From Bacteroidota bacterium (GTDB lineage Bacteria > Bacteroidota > Bacteroidia > AKYH767-A > 2013-40CM-41-45): a stretch of 64,000 nucleotides of DNA. The notes beneath the pieces were generated by a model. The model saw nothing but the letters and a program-made list of their open reading frames with translations. It was not told the DNA's origin and made no database searches. Below are positions 47,317 to 56,500 of the stretch, in pieces. The stretch spans positions 24,691-88,690 of the forward strand of contig SHNE01000034.1 of NCBI GenBank assembly GCA_004295015.1. The letters run 5' to 3'. The first letter of the stretch is position 1, and the number at the start of each line of letters is the position of its first letter. Position numbers and translations under genes: made by a program.

Positions 47317-48579
47317 ATGGAAAACAGCATAAATACCCTCTCAAAGCAGCATTTGAAGGAATTAATCAGGCGCTTTGAAGAAAAAAGGCCTGAAATTGTG
47401 TTCGAATGGAAGGATCCGGTGACGGAAGCCGAGGGATGGATAGTAATTAATTCCCTGCGTGGTGGATCTGCCGGAGGAGGTACCCGGATGAGAAAAGGTC
47501 TCGATAAAAGAGAGGTTGAGTCTCTTGCAAAGACCATGGAAGTCAAATTTTCTGTAAGCGGTCCGCCGATTGGTGGTGCCAAATCGGGTATAAATTTCGA
47601 TCCTGCAGATCCCAGAAAGAAGGGAGTATTAGAACGTTGGTTTGTAGCGGTGATGCCAATCCTTAAAGGATATTATGGCACGGGTGGTGATTTAAATGTG
47701 GATGAGATTCATGAAGTCATTCCTATTACTGCTAAGTTGGGACTGAGGCATCCTCAGGAAGGAACTGTGGTTGCGCATTTTCACGCTACAGAAGAAAAGA
47801 AGGCCAGAATCATCAGTCAATTGCAACAAGGAGTAAAAAAAATAATTGAAGATGCCCATTACAGTCCGGATACCGGACAGGCAATTACTGTAGCCGATAT
47901 GATTACCGGTTTTGGTGTTGCGGAGGCTGTCGGACACCATTATCGATTACATTCTGAGAATCTTCAGGATAAAAGAGCGATCATTCAGGGTTGGGGAAAT
48001 GTAGGAGCCGCTGCCGGATATTACTTATCCCAGATGGGTGTTAAAATTGTTGGTATCATCGACAGACACGGCGGTGTGATAAATAAGGATGGATTCAGTT
48101 TTGAAGAGGTCAGAGATTTTTATCTCAAGAGAAAAGGAAATCAACTTGATGCTATGCATCTATTAAGTCTTGAACAGATTAACAGAGATATTTGGCATTG
48201 CGGAGCAGAGATTTTTGTTCCCGCTGCTGCATCAAGACTGGTGCATGAGAATGAAATTCAGATGTTGGTTGATAATGGACTTGAAGTTGTGTCATGTGGT
48301 GCAAATGTACCTTTTGCTGACAAGGAAATTTTTTACGGTCCAACCGCTGCCTTTGCTGACTCTAAAGTAACCGTAATTCCGGATTTTATTGCGAATTGTG
48401 GAATGGCAAGAGTTTTCAGGTATTTGATGAATGATGAGGTAAAGATAAGTGACAAAGCCATTTTCAATGATGTGTCTTCATGTATCGAAGAAGCCATGGT
48501 GGAAGTACATTCCAATCATTCTGAAAAGACAGGGTTTACGGCGGCTGCTTTGGAGTGGTCAATAGGGAAGCTTGTATAA
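47317..48579 (+). CDS. Second Glu/Leu/Phe/Val dehydrogenase-family enzyme
   Basis: A 420-residue protein from the ATG at 47317 (the open frame extends upstream without protein-like character). It is a divergent member: SGPPIGGAKSGINFD near residue 90 carries the catalytic Lys, GYYGTGGDLNVDEIHEVIPIT near 115, and IIQGWGNVGAAAGYYL near 225 is the NAD-binding motif. IADFIANCGMARVFRYLM resembles the substrate-end loop. It differs clearly from the copy at 5801. Substrate is not certain: it may be glutamate or another amino acid. Its promoter region lies between it and the H1-like gene. Confidence 0.88.
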   Translation: MENSINTLSKQHLKELIRRFEEKRPEIVFEWKDPVTEAEGWIVINSLRGGSAGGGTRMRKGLDKREVESLAKTMEVKFSVSGPPIGGAKSGINFDPADPRKKGVLERWFVAVMPILKGYYGTGGDLNVDEIHEVIPITAKLGLRHPQEGTVVAHFHATEEKKARIISQLQQGVKKIIEDAHYSPDTGQAITVADMITGFGVAEAVGHHYRLHSENLQDKRAIIQGWGNVGAAAGYYLSQMGVKIVGIIDRHGGVINKDGFSFEEVRDFYLKRKGNQLDAMHLLSLEQINRDIWHCGAEIFVPAAASRLVHENEIQMLVDNGLEVVSCGANVPFADKEIFYGPTAAFADSKVTVIPDFIANCGMARVFRYLMNDEVKISDKAIFNDVSSCIEEAMVEVHSNHSEKTGFTAAALEWSIGKLV

Positions 48580-48696
48580 AGTGGACACTCAGAGAGCAAT
48601 GATTTTTGATTCTGAAGCTGTCACATAGTATCAGTTCGGAGGAAAAATTAAGTCACATTTTTATGTGCATAAATGAAAATCAGTTGATGTTTACTC

Positions 48697-49818
48697 ATGA
48701 ATTTTTATTATGCCATTAGTATTATGAACGACTACTTAAATCAGGTTTATTTTGGAAATACCTTGGGGCAATATTTATTATCTCTCGGTATTTTAGTTGG
48801 TGGCTTGATTCTCAGAAAGTATATTTCGAATTTTTCAAGTTGGATTTTGTATCGCTGTTTTCGCCGCTTCGGTAAAACGATCGGTGTAAAAAAGTTTTTA
48901 GAATTGCTTTCTGCGCCATTCGGATTTATTCTACTGATTGCAGTTTTTTATGCTGCTTTCAACAGGCTTTCTTTCCCGCCTGAATGGGAGCTGGTTTCAG
49001 AGAACGATTTTGGTCTTCGGTTTATTATTCTTCAGTTATTTGAAGGAATAATAATTTTTGCAATCACCTGGTATTTAATCAGGATAATAGAATTTATCGG
49101 ACTCGTTATGGCTGCTAGAGCGGCTTTGACAGAAAGTAAATTGGATGATCAATTTGTTCCGTTTTTCAAATCTGCACTAAAAATTGTTGTTGCCGGGCTG
49201 GGTTTTATCATCATGCTGAGTGCGGTTTTCAATCTTAACGTTGTTTCCATTCTCACCGGATTGGGAATAGGAGGTTTGGCTTTCGCCCTTGCTGCCAAGG
49301 AAACGCTCGAAAATTTATTGGGTTCATTCACCATTTTTCTGGATAAACCATTCAAAATTGGTGATCTTGTAAAGGTGGGAGAAGTCGAAGGATATATTGA
49401 AGGAATTGGATTCCGTTCTACCCGCATCAGGGCACTTGACAGAACTCTTGTTACGGTTCCTAATAAAAAGATGGTCGACTATGAGTTAATGAACGATACT
49501 GAACGGGAGGTTAGGAGAGCTAAATTTACTATAGGACTGACTTACTCGACAAGTGCAGAGCAGTTAAAAAAGGTAATGCTGGAAATATTAGATGCTGTTA
49601 ATGCACACCCGCTAACTGAACCGGATCCGGTGGTGCGCTTTGTGGAATTTGGTTCAAGTTCTTTGAACATTCTAGTGCTTTACCTCAGCAGGACACCACA
49701 AATTGCAGATTTCACAAAAGTAAAAGAGGAAATAAATTTTCAAATTATGGAAATTGTCCAAAGTAATGACTGTGAGTTTGCCTTCCCTAGCAGTACCGTT
49801 TATCTGAGTAAAGAGTAG
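48697..49818 (+). CDS. MscS-type mechanosensitive channel
   Basis: A protein of 373 residues (an internal ATG at 48724 is an alternative start). Four hydrophobic segments precede the MscS core: TM3-like LNVVSILTGLGIGGLAFALAAKETLENLLG near residue 180, then the beta domain with FTIFLDKPFKIGDLVKVGEVEGYIEGIGFRSTRIRALD near 212 and the VTVPNKKM strand. The C-terminal cytoplasmic vestibule ends in a strand-helix. Such channels open under hypo-osmotic shock to release solutes. It follows the dehydrogenase gene after 117 bases. Confidence 0.94.
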   Translation: MNFYYAISIMNDYLNQVYFGNTLGQYLLSLGILVGGLILRKYISNFSSWILYRCFRRFGKTIGVKKFLELLSAPFGFILLIAVFYAAFNRLSFPPEWELVSENDFGLRFIILQLFEGIIIFAITWYLIRIIEFIGLVMAARAALTESKLDDQFVPFFKSALKIVVAGLGFIIMLSAVFNLNVVSILTGLGIGGLAFALAAKETLENLLGSFTIFLDKPFKIGDLVKVGEVEGYIEGIGFRSTRIRALDRTLVTVPNKKMVDYELMNDTEREVRRAKFTIGLTYSTSAEQLKKVMLEILDAVNAHPLTEPDPVVRFVEFGSSSLNILVLYLSRTPQIADFTKVKEEINFQIMEIVQSNDCEFAFPSSTVYLSKE

Positions 49819-49852
49819 CCTGCTTTTCTTTCGTTTGGCGATCCTCGTGGAT

Positions 49853-50314
49853 TCAGTTGTAGATGTAAAGTGAATTTGAACCCGCATCAAATGAAGTTTG
49901 ATACTGCTTTAATGGTTTGTTGGAAGGCCCTTCTAAAATACTGCCATCTGTAAGATAAAATTTACTTCCGCAGTTATAATCAACACCTATTACGTTGCTT
50001 GAGTCTTTCTGAACGATAGCTCCTGATTCGAGCGGGTCATAGGGACAGGCAAGTTCGAAGGCGACAAATTCATTTTGAAATCGGTGATACACCAAAATGC
50101 CTTTGTAGCCACCGCTTATTTCGATGGAGTTACCTACGCTGTTCAAAGCAGCATACTCGGGTAAGCTCAAAGCCAGGTAAAGATTAACTGTTACATTAGG
50201 TATACTGCCATTGTTCTTTTCCTTTTTACAGGAGCTGACTCCGGCCAGAAACAAAAGGCCGAGTGCAATGAAGAGGGACCGAGTATTCAAAATTTGATTT
50301 GATGATGAGTTCAA
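49853..50314 (-). CDS. Lipoprotein with a degenerate Rieske-type fold
   Basis: A 153-residue lipoprotein; LLFLAGVSSCKKEKN gives the acylated Cys. The following domain has the order of a Rieske 2Fe-2S protein: FVAFELACPYDP in place of the CxH motif and VDYNCGSKFYLTDGSILEGPSNKPLKQY in place of the CxxH-G-S-x-F segment, including the usual GPSxKPL. The Cys residues are present but the His ligands are not, so an iron-sulfur cluster is not expected. It is probably a structural or binding derivative of the fold. It is convergent with the MscS gene and divergent from the next gene. Confidence 0.7.
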   Translation of the reverse strand: MNSSSNQILNTRSLFIALGLLFLAGVSSCKKEKNNGSIPNVTVNLYLALSLPEYAALNSVGNSIEISGGYKGILVYHRFQNEFVAFELACPYDPLESGAIVQKDSSNVIGVDYNCGSKFYLTDGSILEGPSNKPLKQYQTSFDAGSNSLYIYN

Positions 50315-50408
50315 TATTCCTGATGATTTATTCGTTAATGAACAGAAGCTTTGTTAACCGATTTTGAAAATCTTCTGTGAGAGAATGCGATAGAAGGAAT
50401 GCTTTTAC

Positions 50409-50416
50409 TAAATTTG
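50409..50416 (+). promoter_or_regulatory. Candidate -7 box for the HMBD lipoprotein
   Basis: TAAATTTG matches TAnnTTTG and lies 25 bases before the ATG at 50442. Confidence 0.4.
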
Positions 50417-50441
50417 TGCTACATACTTAAATCCGAAACGA

Positions 50442-50666
50442 ATGAAACGATTGATCTATTTTGCTGCCATTGCAGTTTTAGCACTTGGCGCATGTAAAGG
50501 TAATGAAAACAAAGAAAATGCTGCGCAGGAAGTGACAACTGTTGGCGATTCTACTGAAGTTAAAGCAGCTGCCTATGTTTGCCCGATGGATTGCGAATCA
50601 GGTGTGGTGTACGATAAAGCAGGAAAGTGTCCTGTTTGTGGAATGGACCTGGAAATTCAAAGCTAA
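50442..50666 (+). CDS. Small lipoprotein with heavy-metal-binding domain
   Basis: A 74-residue lipoprotein: AVLALGACKGNE gives the lipobox Cys at residue 18. The C-terminal half is the heavy-metal-binding (HMBD/YHS-like) motif, with CPMDCESGVVYDKAGKCP and CGMDLE, containing four Cys and two Met residues. Such domains accompany copper and other metal efflux systems. No efflux genes are next to it here. A TAAATTTG promoter box lies 25 bases before the ATG. Confidence 0.9.
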   Translation: MKRLIYFAAIAVLALGACKGNENKENAAQEVTTVGDSTEVKAAAYVCPMDCESGVVYDKAGKCPVCGMDLEIQS

Positions 50667-50805
50667 GTTGTTGATTTGAATGATCTGATTCAGCCGAGCA
50701 TTGGTCATTTCAGAACCTAAACACTGATTCACGAAAAGTTGCCCTGCTTTTTACTCTGCCCGATACCCAATATGGAATTGTTAAATCCGATCCTTAGAAT
50801 ATATA

Positions 50806-51078
50806 ATGTTGAAATCAATTAAAAAGTATTTTCTTTTATTTCTTGTAGTAATTAGTCCTTCTTTGGTCTTTTCTCAGGATCTGGATGCACGTTCCCCTAA
50901 GCCATCACAAGGCTCCCATCAACAACGCAAGGCAGATATTAAGAAAGCCAAGCAAAAGAAGAAGACGGAAAAAGGTATTGAGAGAGGGAAGAAGCGACAT
51001 CTGAAGATTCAAGCCCGTGAGACCAGGAAGATGATGCGTAAGAGTAAAAAGAAGGCGAAAAAGTGGAATAGGAATTAG
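50806..51078 (+). CDS. Small exported, highly basic protein of unknown function
   Basis: A 90-residue protein with a signal peptide (KYFLLFLVVISPSLVFSQ). The mature part is Lys/Arg-rich, with repeated KKAKQKKK and RKSKKKAKK blocks and no recognised fold. This resembles small basic exported proteins often found in Bacteroidetes genomes; a structural or polyanion-binding role is possible. There is no partner gene in its direction: the next gene (51448) starts 369 bases later with its own candidate promoter. Coding is supported by the signal peptide and uninterrupted frame. Confidence 0.65.
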   Translation: MLKSIKKYFLLFLVVISPSLVFSQDLDARSPKPSQGSHQQRKADIKKAKQKKKTEKGIERGKKRHLKIQARETRKMMRKSKKKAKKWNRN

Positions 51079-51365
51079 TAAATTTTCAGTGTTTGAAAAA
51101 GATTTTTGCATTTCAATTGTAGAAAAGTAGAAAATAGGTTAATCAATTAAATACTATTTACAGGCTTTAAATATTAGGTTTTAAATTAAATTTTAAGTTT
51201 TGTTTTTCATCATAGATTTTGTAAGGGGACATGAACTCAGGATGTTTTTTTAAATGCACTGGTAATGAAAGGGTGAGAGGTTTTCAACAGGCTGTTAATA
51301 AGTACTGTTTACCAAGCAAAAGACAATGATTACCAAAAGTCAGTGCAGGAGCGGATTTCATGTAT

Positions 51366-51373
51366 TATATTTG
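51366..51373 (+). promoter_or_regulatory. Candidate -7 box for the 557-residue T9SS protein
   Basis: TATATTTG matches TAnnTTTG and lies 74 bases before the ATG at 51448. The rest of 51079-51447 is AT-rich with no ORF or RNA recognised. Confidence 0.4.
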
Positions 51374-51447
51374 TTCATTATTAGACCAAAGTCTATTCGA
51401 AAACAATTCATTTTGTCAGAGTTAAAATTTTATGACAATTATTCAAG

Positions 51448-53121
51448 ATGAAATTTCAAAAAGCAATCAGACGCCTTCTCCTATGTTGCTTTACTTTTGT
51501 ATTGCTTTTTGCGAATTCTCTCTTCGCACAAAATGATTTGCCAACACCCGATCAAAACATTCAAGTAATAAAATCCGGATCACTTATTATCCCAATGGAT
51601 AATACCTTACAGGCAACCCCGGGCTATTTTAATTTGATGGCTTATGGTTTGGTGAATCAATTGCTTCAAAATAATATACCAGTAAAGTGGGCCATTAAAG
51701 CCGGCAAGATAAAAGATGGCATTGATTTCAGCGCAACATCAAAACGCATTCGACCTTCTGTAGGGGTCACAACTTCCTATGATTTCAGGTGCGGACCATT
51801 TATTATTGATAGTGTTTATGCAAATGCTGCTAAAACATTAGCCTCATCCTTTGGTGGAAATGTGACTATGTATCAGACCGTAGGAGATTGTTCGGTTGAT
51901 ATTCGGTATACTTTAAATTTTAAACCAAGAATAGCCATTTGCAGTAATGGTGGTAATCAAAATATTCACCTCAACGCCTTGACTGCAGCCGGTATGAATA
52001 ATGCTTCCTGGGTCAGTGTGATTCCCGCTTCTCAGGTTGTTCCTATTTGTGGTTATACGATTGTTTCAGAACCTCATTGGGACACCAGTGGTGACACCGC
52101 ACACACAAGACCTGTTTACAGATATTTAAAAAATGGGGGAAACTTTTTTGCACAATGTAAGGGTGTCAGGACCTATGAAAATGATGATACCGTACACACA
52201 ACAAATGGAATTTCAATACAAAGTGGATCAACTTTGAGTTATATGAATGCGGATATGCCAATTATGCAATTTGATGGTGTATTGACCATCCCCGGAGGAA
52301 GCTTGCAATTTTGGGATCGAACAGGCGGATCGTTCAGATCTACAACTTATGCGGGAATCAGAACAGGATCGGCACCCTACTATCAGTACCTAAATGGAGC
52401 AAAAATAGTTTCTAATAGTGTGGCCGGCGGAAATATGTTTTATTTAGGTGGGCATGATTACAACAATACTACTTCAAACAGCGAAATTAACGGAAGACGT
52501 ATTTATTTGAATGCTGTTTTAATTCCGCCAAATCCACTTGCATGGTGTTCAACTTTACCTGTGCAACTTTTGTATTTTGAAGCTATACCTGAAGGAAGCA
52601 AAGTTTTACTGCGTTGGGCTACAGCCACTGAATCCAATAATGATCATTTTGTAATCGAACGTAGCAGGGATGGAATAGATTTCTCACTTATCCAGTCGGT
52701 AAAAGGCGGGGGAACTACAAGTAAGGTTTCTTACTATCTGACTGAAGACATGCTTCCTTTTGATGGCTATTCATATTACAGACTAACTCAGGTTGATTAT
52801 GACGGACAGTCTGAGATTTTTGATCCCGTAAAAGTTAATTTTAAGAGTAAGAAATCAAAGTTTAGTATCTATCCTAATCCGGCAACAGAAGGTATTAATA
52901 TTTCATTAGTCGGTTCTAAGATCAAAAAATATACACTTGAGCTTTCGGATCTTTGTTCAAAGTCCGTCGTTGCTAAAGAAGAGATAATTTCTGATCAGGG
53001 AGATAATTATTTCTGGAAATTTCCCGGCAAGCTGCATGCTGGTGTATATTCTTTAAAATTATCTGACGGTATCACCGAAGAGTTTTTTAAGCTGGTCATC
53101 GGGAATGACTCCTCAGAATAA
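51448..53121 (+). CDS. T9SS-targeted secreted protein with unknown N-terminal domain
   Basis: A 557-residue exported protein. The signal peptide ends near residue 27 (ANSLFAQ). Residues about 30-360 form a mostly beta domain that I cannot assign, with QVIKSGSLIIPMDNTLQA at the start, VPICGYTIVSEPHWDTSGDTAHTR in the middle and several Cys residues. Residues about 370-470 are the FN3-like module seen in both T9SS proteins at 33.9-36.1 kb (LPVQLLYFEA, TATESNNDHFVIERSRDG). The end is a type-A sorting domain (FSIYPNPATEGINI, then GVYSLKL). It lies before the giant adhesin gene and is read in the same direction. Confidence 0.85.
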   Translation: MKFQKAIRRLLLCCFTFVLLFANSLFAQNDLPTPDQNIQVIKSGSLIIPMDNTLQATPGYFNLMAYGLVNQLLQNNIPVKWAIKAGKIKDGIDFSATSKRIRPSVGVTTSYDFRCGPFIIDSVYANAAKTLASSFGGNVTMYQTVGDCSVDIRYTLNFKPRIAICSNGGNQNIHLNALTAAGMNNASWVSVIPASQVVPICGYTIVSEPHWDTSGDTAHTRPVYRYLKNGGNFFAQCKGVRTYENDDTVHTTNGISIQSGSTLSYMNADMPIMQFDGVLTIPGGSLQFWDRTGGSFRSTTYAGIRTGSAPYYQYLNGAKIVSNSVAGGNMFYLGGHDYNNTTSNSEINGRRIYLNAVLIPPNPLAWCSTLPVQLLYFEAIPEGSKVLLRWATATESNNDHFVIERSRDGIDFSLIQSVKGGGTTSKVSYYLTEDMLPFDGYSYYRLTQVDYDGQSEIFDPVKVNFKSKKSKFSIYPNPATEGINISLVGSKIKKYTLELSDLCSKSVVAKEEIISDQGDNYFWKFPGKLHAGVYSLKLSDGITEEFFKLVIGNDSSE

Positions 53122-53524
53122 TTGCATTATTTGGTGATTTACCTTTGTTTTAGTGGGATTTAATGCCTTTAGGAGCAATTTTCTTAAAATAAAAAACACG
53201 CGAAAAGTTTGTGATCCTTCAATTCTAAAGCTTATCTTTGAATAGGAGTCATTAAATGTTTATGAAGTTTATTATACTGTGTTGGTATAAAATGACTGAG
53301 TTGAATTAGAGAACAGATTCTGCGAAAACTATTGTCTCGAAAACTCTTTCAGTAATTTTTGATTTATCGGTATAGTTTTGTTTATAAACCCTGCTTAATG
53401 CTGCTGAACTAAGTTTTGCCGGTATAGTTTGTCGAATGAATTAAGCAGAAAGTTTTAATCATTGAATTTGTATAAACAACCGGTTCTCGTTGAATTAACC
53501 ACTAATCAAATAAATCCGTTTAAA
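53122..53524 (+). promoter_or_regulatory. Regulatory region upstream of the giant T9SS gene
   Basis: About 400 bases without an ORF. It holds two TAnnTTTG candidates, TATCTTTG at 53233-53240 and TAGTTTTG at 53372-53379. A GGTATAGTTTTGT string at the latter is close to a second GGTATAGTTTGTC string near 53422. The gene itself starts at 53525. Confidence 0.4.
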
Positions 53525-56500
53525 ATGAAAACACCACTATTCTCAAGTTGCCGACTTTGGCTGATTGTAGCATTATTAATGCTTGGCATGTCTGCGCATG
53601 CCATCCCTACCTACAAATTATATCTCACCAATGAGGCACAGGTCTCACCGACGGAGTATGAATTTGATATTTATTTATTGCGTACCAGTGTAGAACAGTT
53701 GGAACTGTCTTTGTTCCAGTTCGGACTGGCTTATGACACCTCTATTACAAATGGCGGGATATTATCAATCCAGAAATTAGCCGGAACCTCACAATTACCT
53801 GCTAACTACACCAGTGGCAGCATGCAAATGGGAGGAGTTAACTACACCATTGGCGGAGTGGTTTGTCGTTACATCAACAGTGCGGCAGGCGGCTTACCGA
53901 CAGGTGGTCCGGGAAATGGATTTTTGGTTACAGACGTAACAGGTGGATGTTCTTCTCCGGGGGTTCGTGTATCACGTTACCGCCTGACTAACACCGTACC
54001 TTTTAAGGAAAACTCAACGTTGAAGCATACCTGGGCAGCAGCCGTAGGATCACAGCGTACCAACACCCAGGTGAGTGCCTATGTTGGAACTACCAACACG
54101 AACATTTCATTAGGAGTTCAGGCAACCAGTCATTTGACCTATACCGATGCAGGAACCTGTATTCAGAATATTACATTGAACCCGGCCACTTCATGTGCAG
54201 TAACCGCAGGAACTTCTACTACACCTGTTACATGCTTTGGTGGAAGTGACGGAACGGCAACGGTGACTTTATCAGGAGCAGGAACAACTGCCACAGGTAC
54301 TTACACTGTAGATGGTGGATCTTCACAAAATTATTCAAGCAATCCGTTTACTGTAAGTGGCCTGACTGCCGGTGCGCATTCCATTGCAATTACTACTGCA
54401 ACACCTTGTTCTGCCTCAGCAAATGTGACCATTACCGGACCGACAGGCCCGAGTGCCTCTTCTGAGACGCAATCTGCCTGTGATTCCTATGTATGGGCAC
54501 AAAATGGTCAGACTTATACCGCAAGTGGAACTTATACTGCTTCCGGAACTGTAGCAGGTTGTCCGCATACCTATACTCTTAATCTTACAATCACACCATC
54601 AACAAACAATTCAACAACAGCATCGGCTTGTGATTCGTATACATGGTCACAAAATGGAATGACATACACAAGCAGTGGTACCTATACTGATGTCCTTGGT
54701 TGTCATACTGAAACGCTTAACCTTACCATAACGGCATCGACAAGCAATACAACTACTGTTTCAGCATGTGATTCATATACATGGTCACAAAATGGCGTTA
54801 CCTATACTTCAAGCGGTACGCAAACAGACGTTGTGGGTTGTCATACAGAAATTTTGGAGTTAACTATTACGACTTCTACAAGCAATTCAACTACGGCCTC
54901 TGCATGTGATTCTTATACTTGGGTGCAAAACGGTATGACTTATACAACAAGCGGTACGTACACTTCCGTTGTTGGATGTCATACAGAGACTTTAATTCTT
55001 ACTATCACAGCAAGCAGCTCTAACTCCACCACCGCTGCTGCCTGCGATTCATACACATGGTCACAAAACGGAATGACCTACACGGCAAGTGGAACGTATA
55101 CAGATGTTGTTGGATGTCATACGGAAACATTGGTATTAACCATAACAGCCAGCACTTCAAATTCGACCACTGCTTCGGCCTGCGATTCTTATACATGGTC
55201 ACAGAACGGAATGACCTACACAAGCAGTGGAACTTATACCGATGTCGTAGGTTGTCATACCGAAACGCTAAATCTTACCATCACCCCAAGTTCACCCAAC
55301 ACGACAACAATTTCTGCCTGTGATTCATATACATGGTCTGTAAATGGCCAAACATATACGACATCGGGTACATACACCTCTGTTACCGGCTGTAATACCG
55401 AGACCTTGGAATTGACCATCACAGCAAGCACTTCTAACACGACTACCGCCTCAGCATGTGATGCATATACCTGGACAGTCAACAGCCAAACTTATACGAC
55501 GAGCGGTACTTACACGATGGTAAGCGGTTGTCATACCGAGATCCTCAATTTAACCTTAACAGCTTCAACAAGCAATAGTACCACAGCTTCCGGTTGCGAC
55601 ACTTATACATGGTCTGTAAACGGTCAGACTTATTCTGCAAGCGGAACATACACTTCTGTTAGTGGATGCCATACGGAGACCTTGGTATTGACAATTGAAG
55701 CCTCCTCAGCCAACAGTACCACTGCTGCAGCTTGCGATTCATATACATGGTCAGTAAACGGACAGACTTATACGGCAAGTGGCACTTACACTTCAGTAAC
55801 AGGATGTCATACTGAGACCTTAAACCTGACCATCACTGCCTCTACAAGCAACAGCACAACAGCATCGGCTTGTGATTCTTATACATGGTCAGTAAACGGA
55901 CAGACTTACACAGCATCAGGAACCTATACTTCGGTAACGGGATGTCATACTGAGACGCTGAACCTGACAGTAACTGCATCAACAAGCAACAGCTCAACAG
56001 CATCGGCTTGTGATTCATACACATGGTCGGCAAATGGACAGACATATACTGCCAGTGGTACTTATACTTCAGTAACAGGATGTCACACAGAGACTCTGAA
56101 TTTGACTATCACTGCATCAACAAGCAACAGCACAACAGCATCGGCTTGTGATTCTTACACATGGTCAGTAAACGGACAGACTTACACTGCAAGTGGAACA
56201 TACACTTCAGTAACAGGTTGTCATACTGAGACTCTGAACCTGACAGTAACAGCCTCTACCAGCAATTCTACCAATGTAACCGGTTGTGGAAGCTATACCT
56301 GGTCTGTAAATGGCCAGACTTATACCACTGGTGGAACTTATAGCAATACTGTTGGATGCCATACAGAAACCATAGTACTTACTATCAATAATATTGTAGT
56401 TACAGCGATTCCGACAGGTTCCATTCAATGTTTTGGTGGTACAGTTGCAGTCAATGTTTCAGCGACAGGCGGGTCATCACCTTATACAGGGAGCGGTTCC

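Noticed and set aside
53462..53524. Upstream TTG start for the first giant gene
   Set aside because: The signal peptide begins at the ATG at 53525; the stretch before it is not signal-like.
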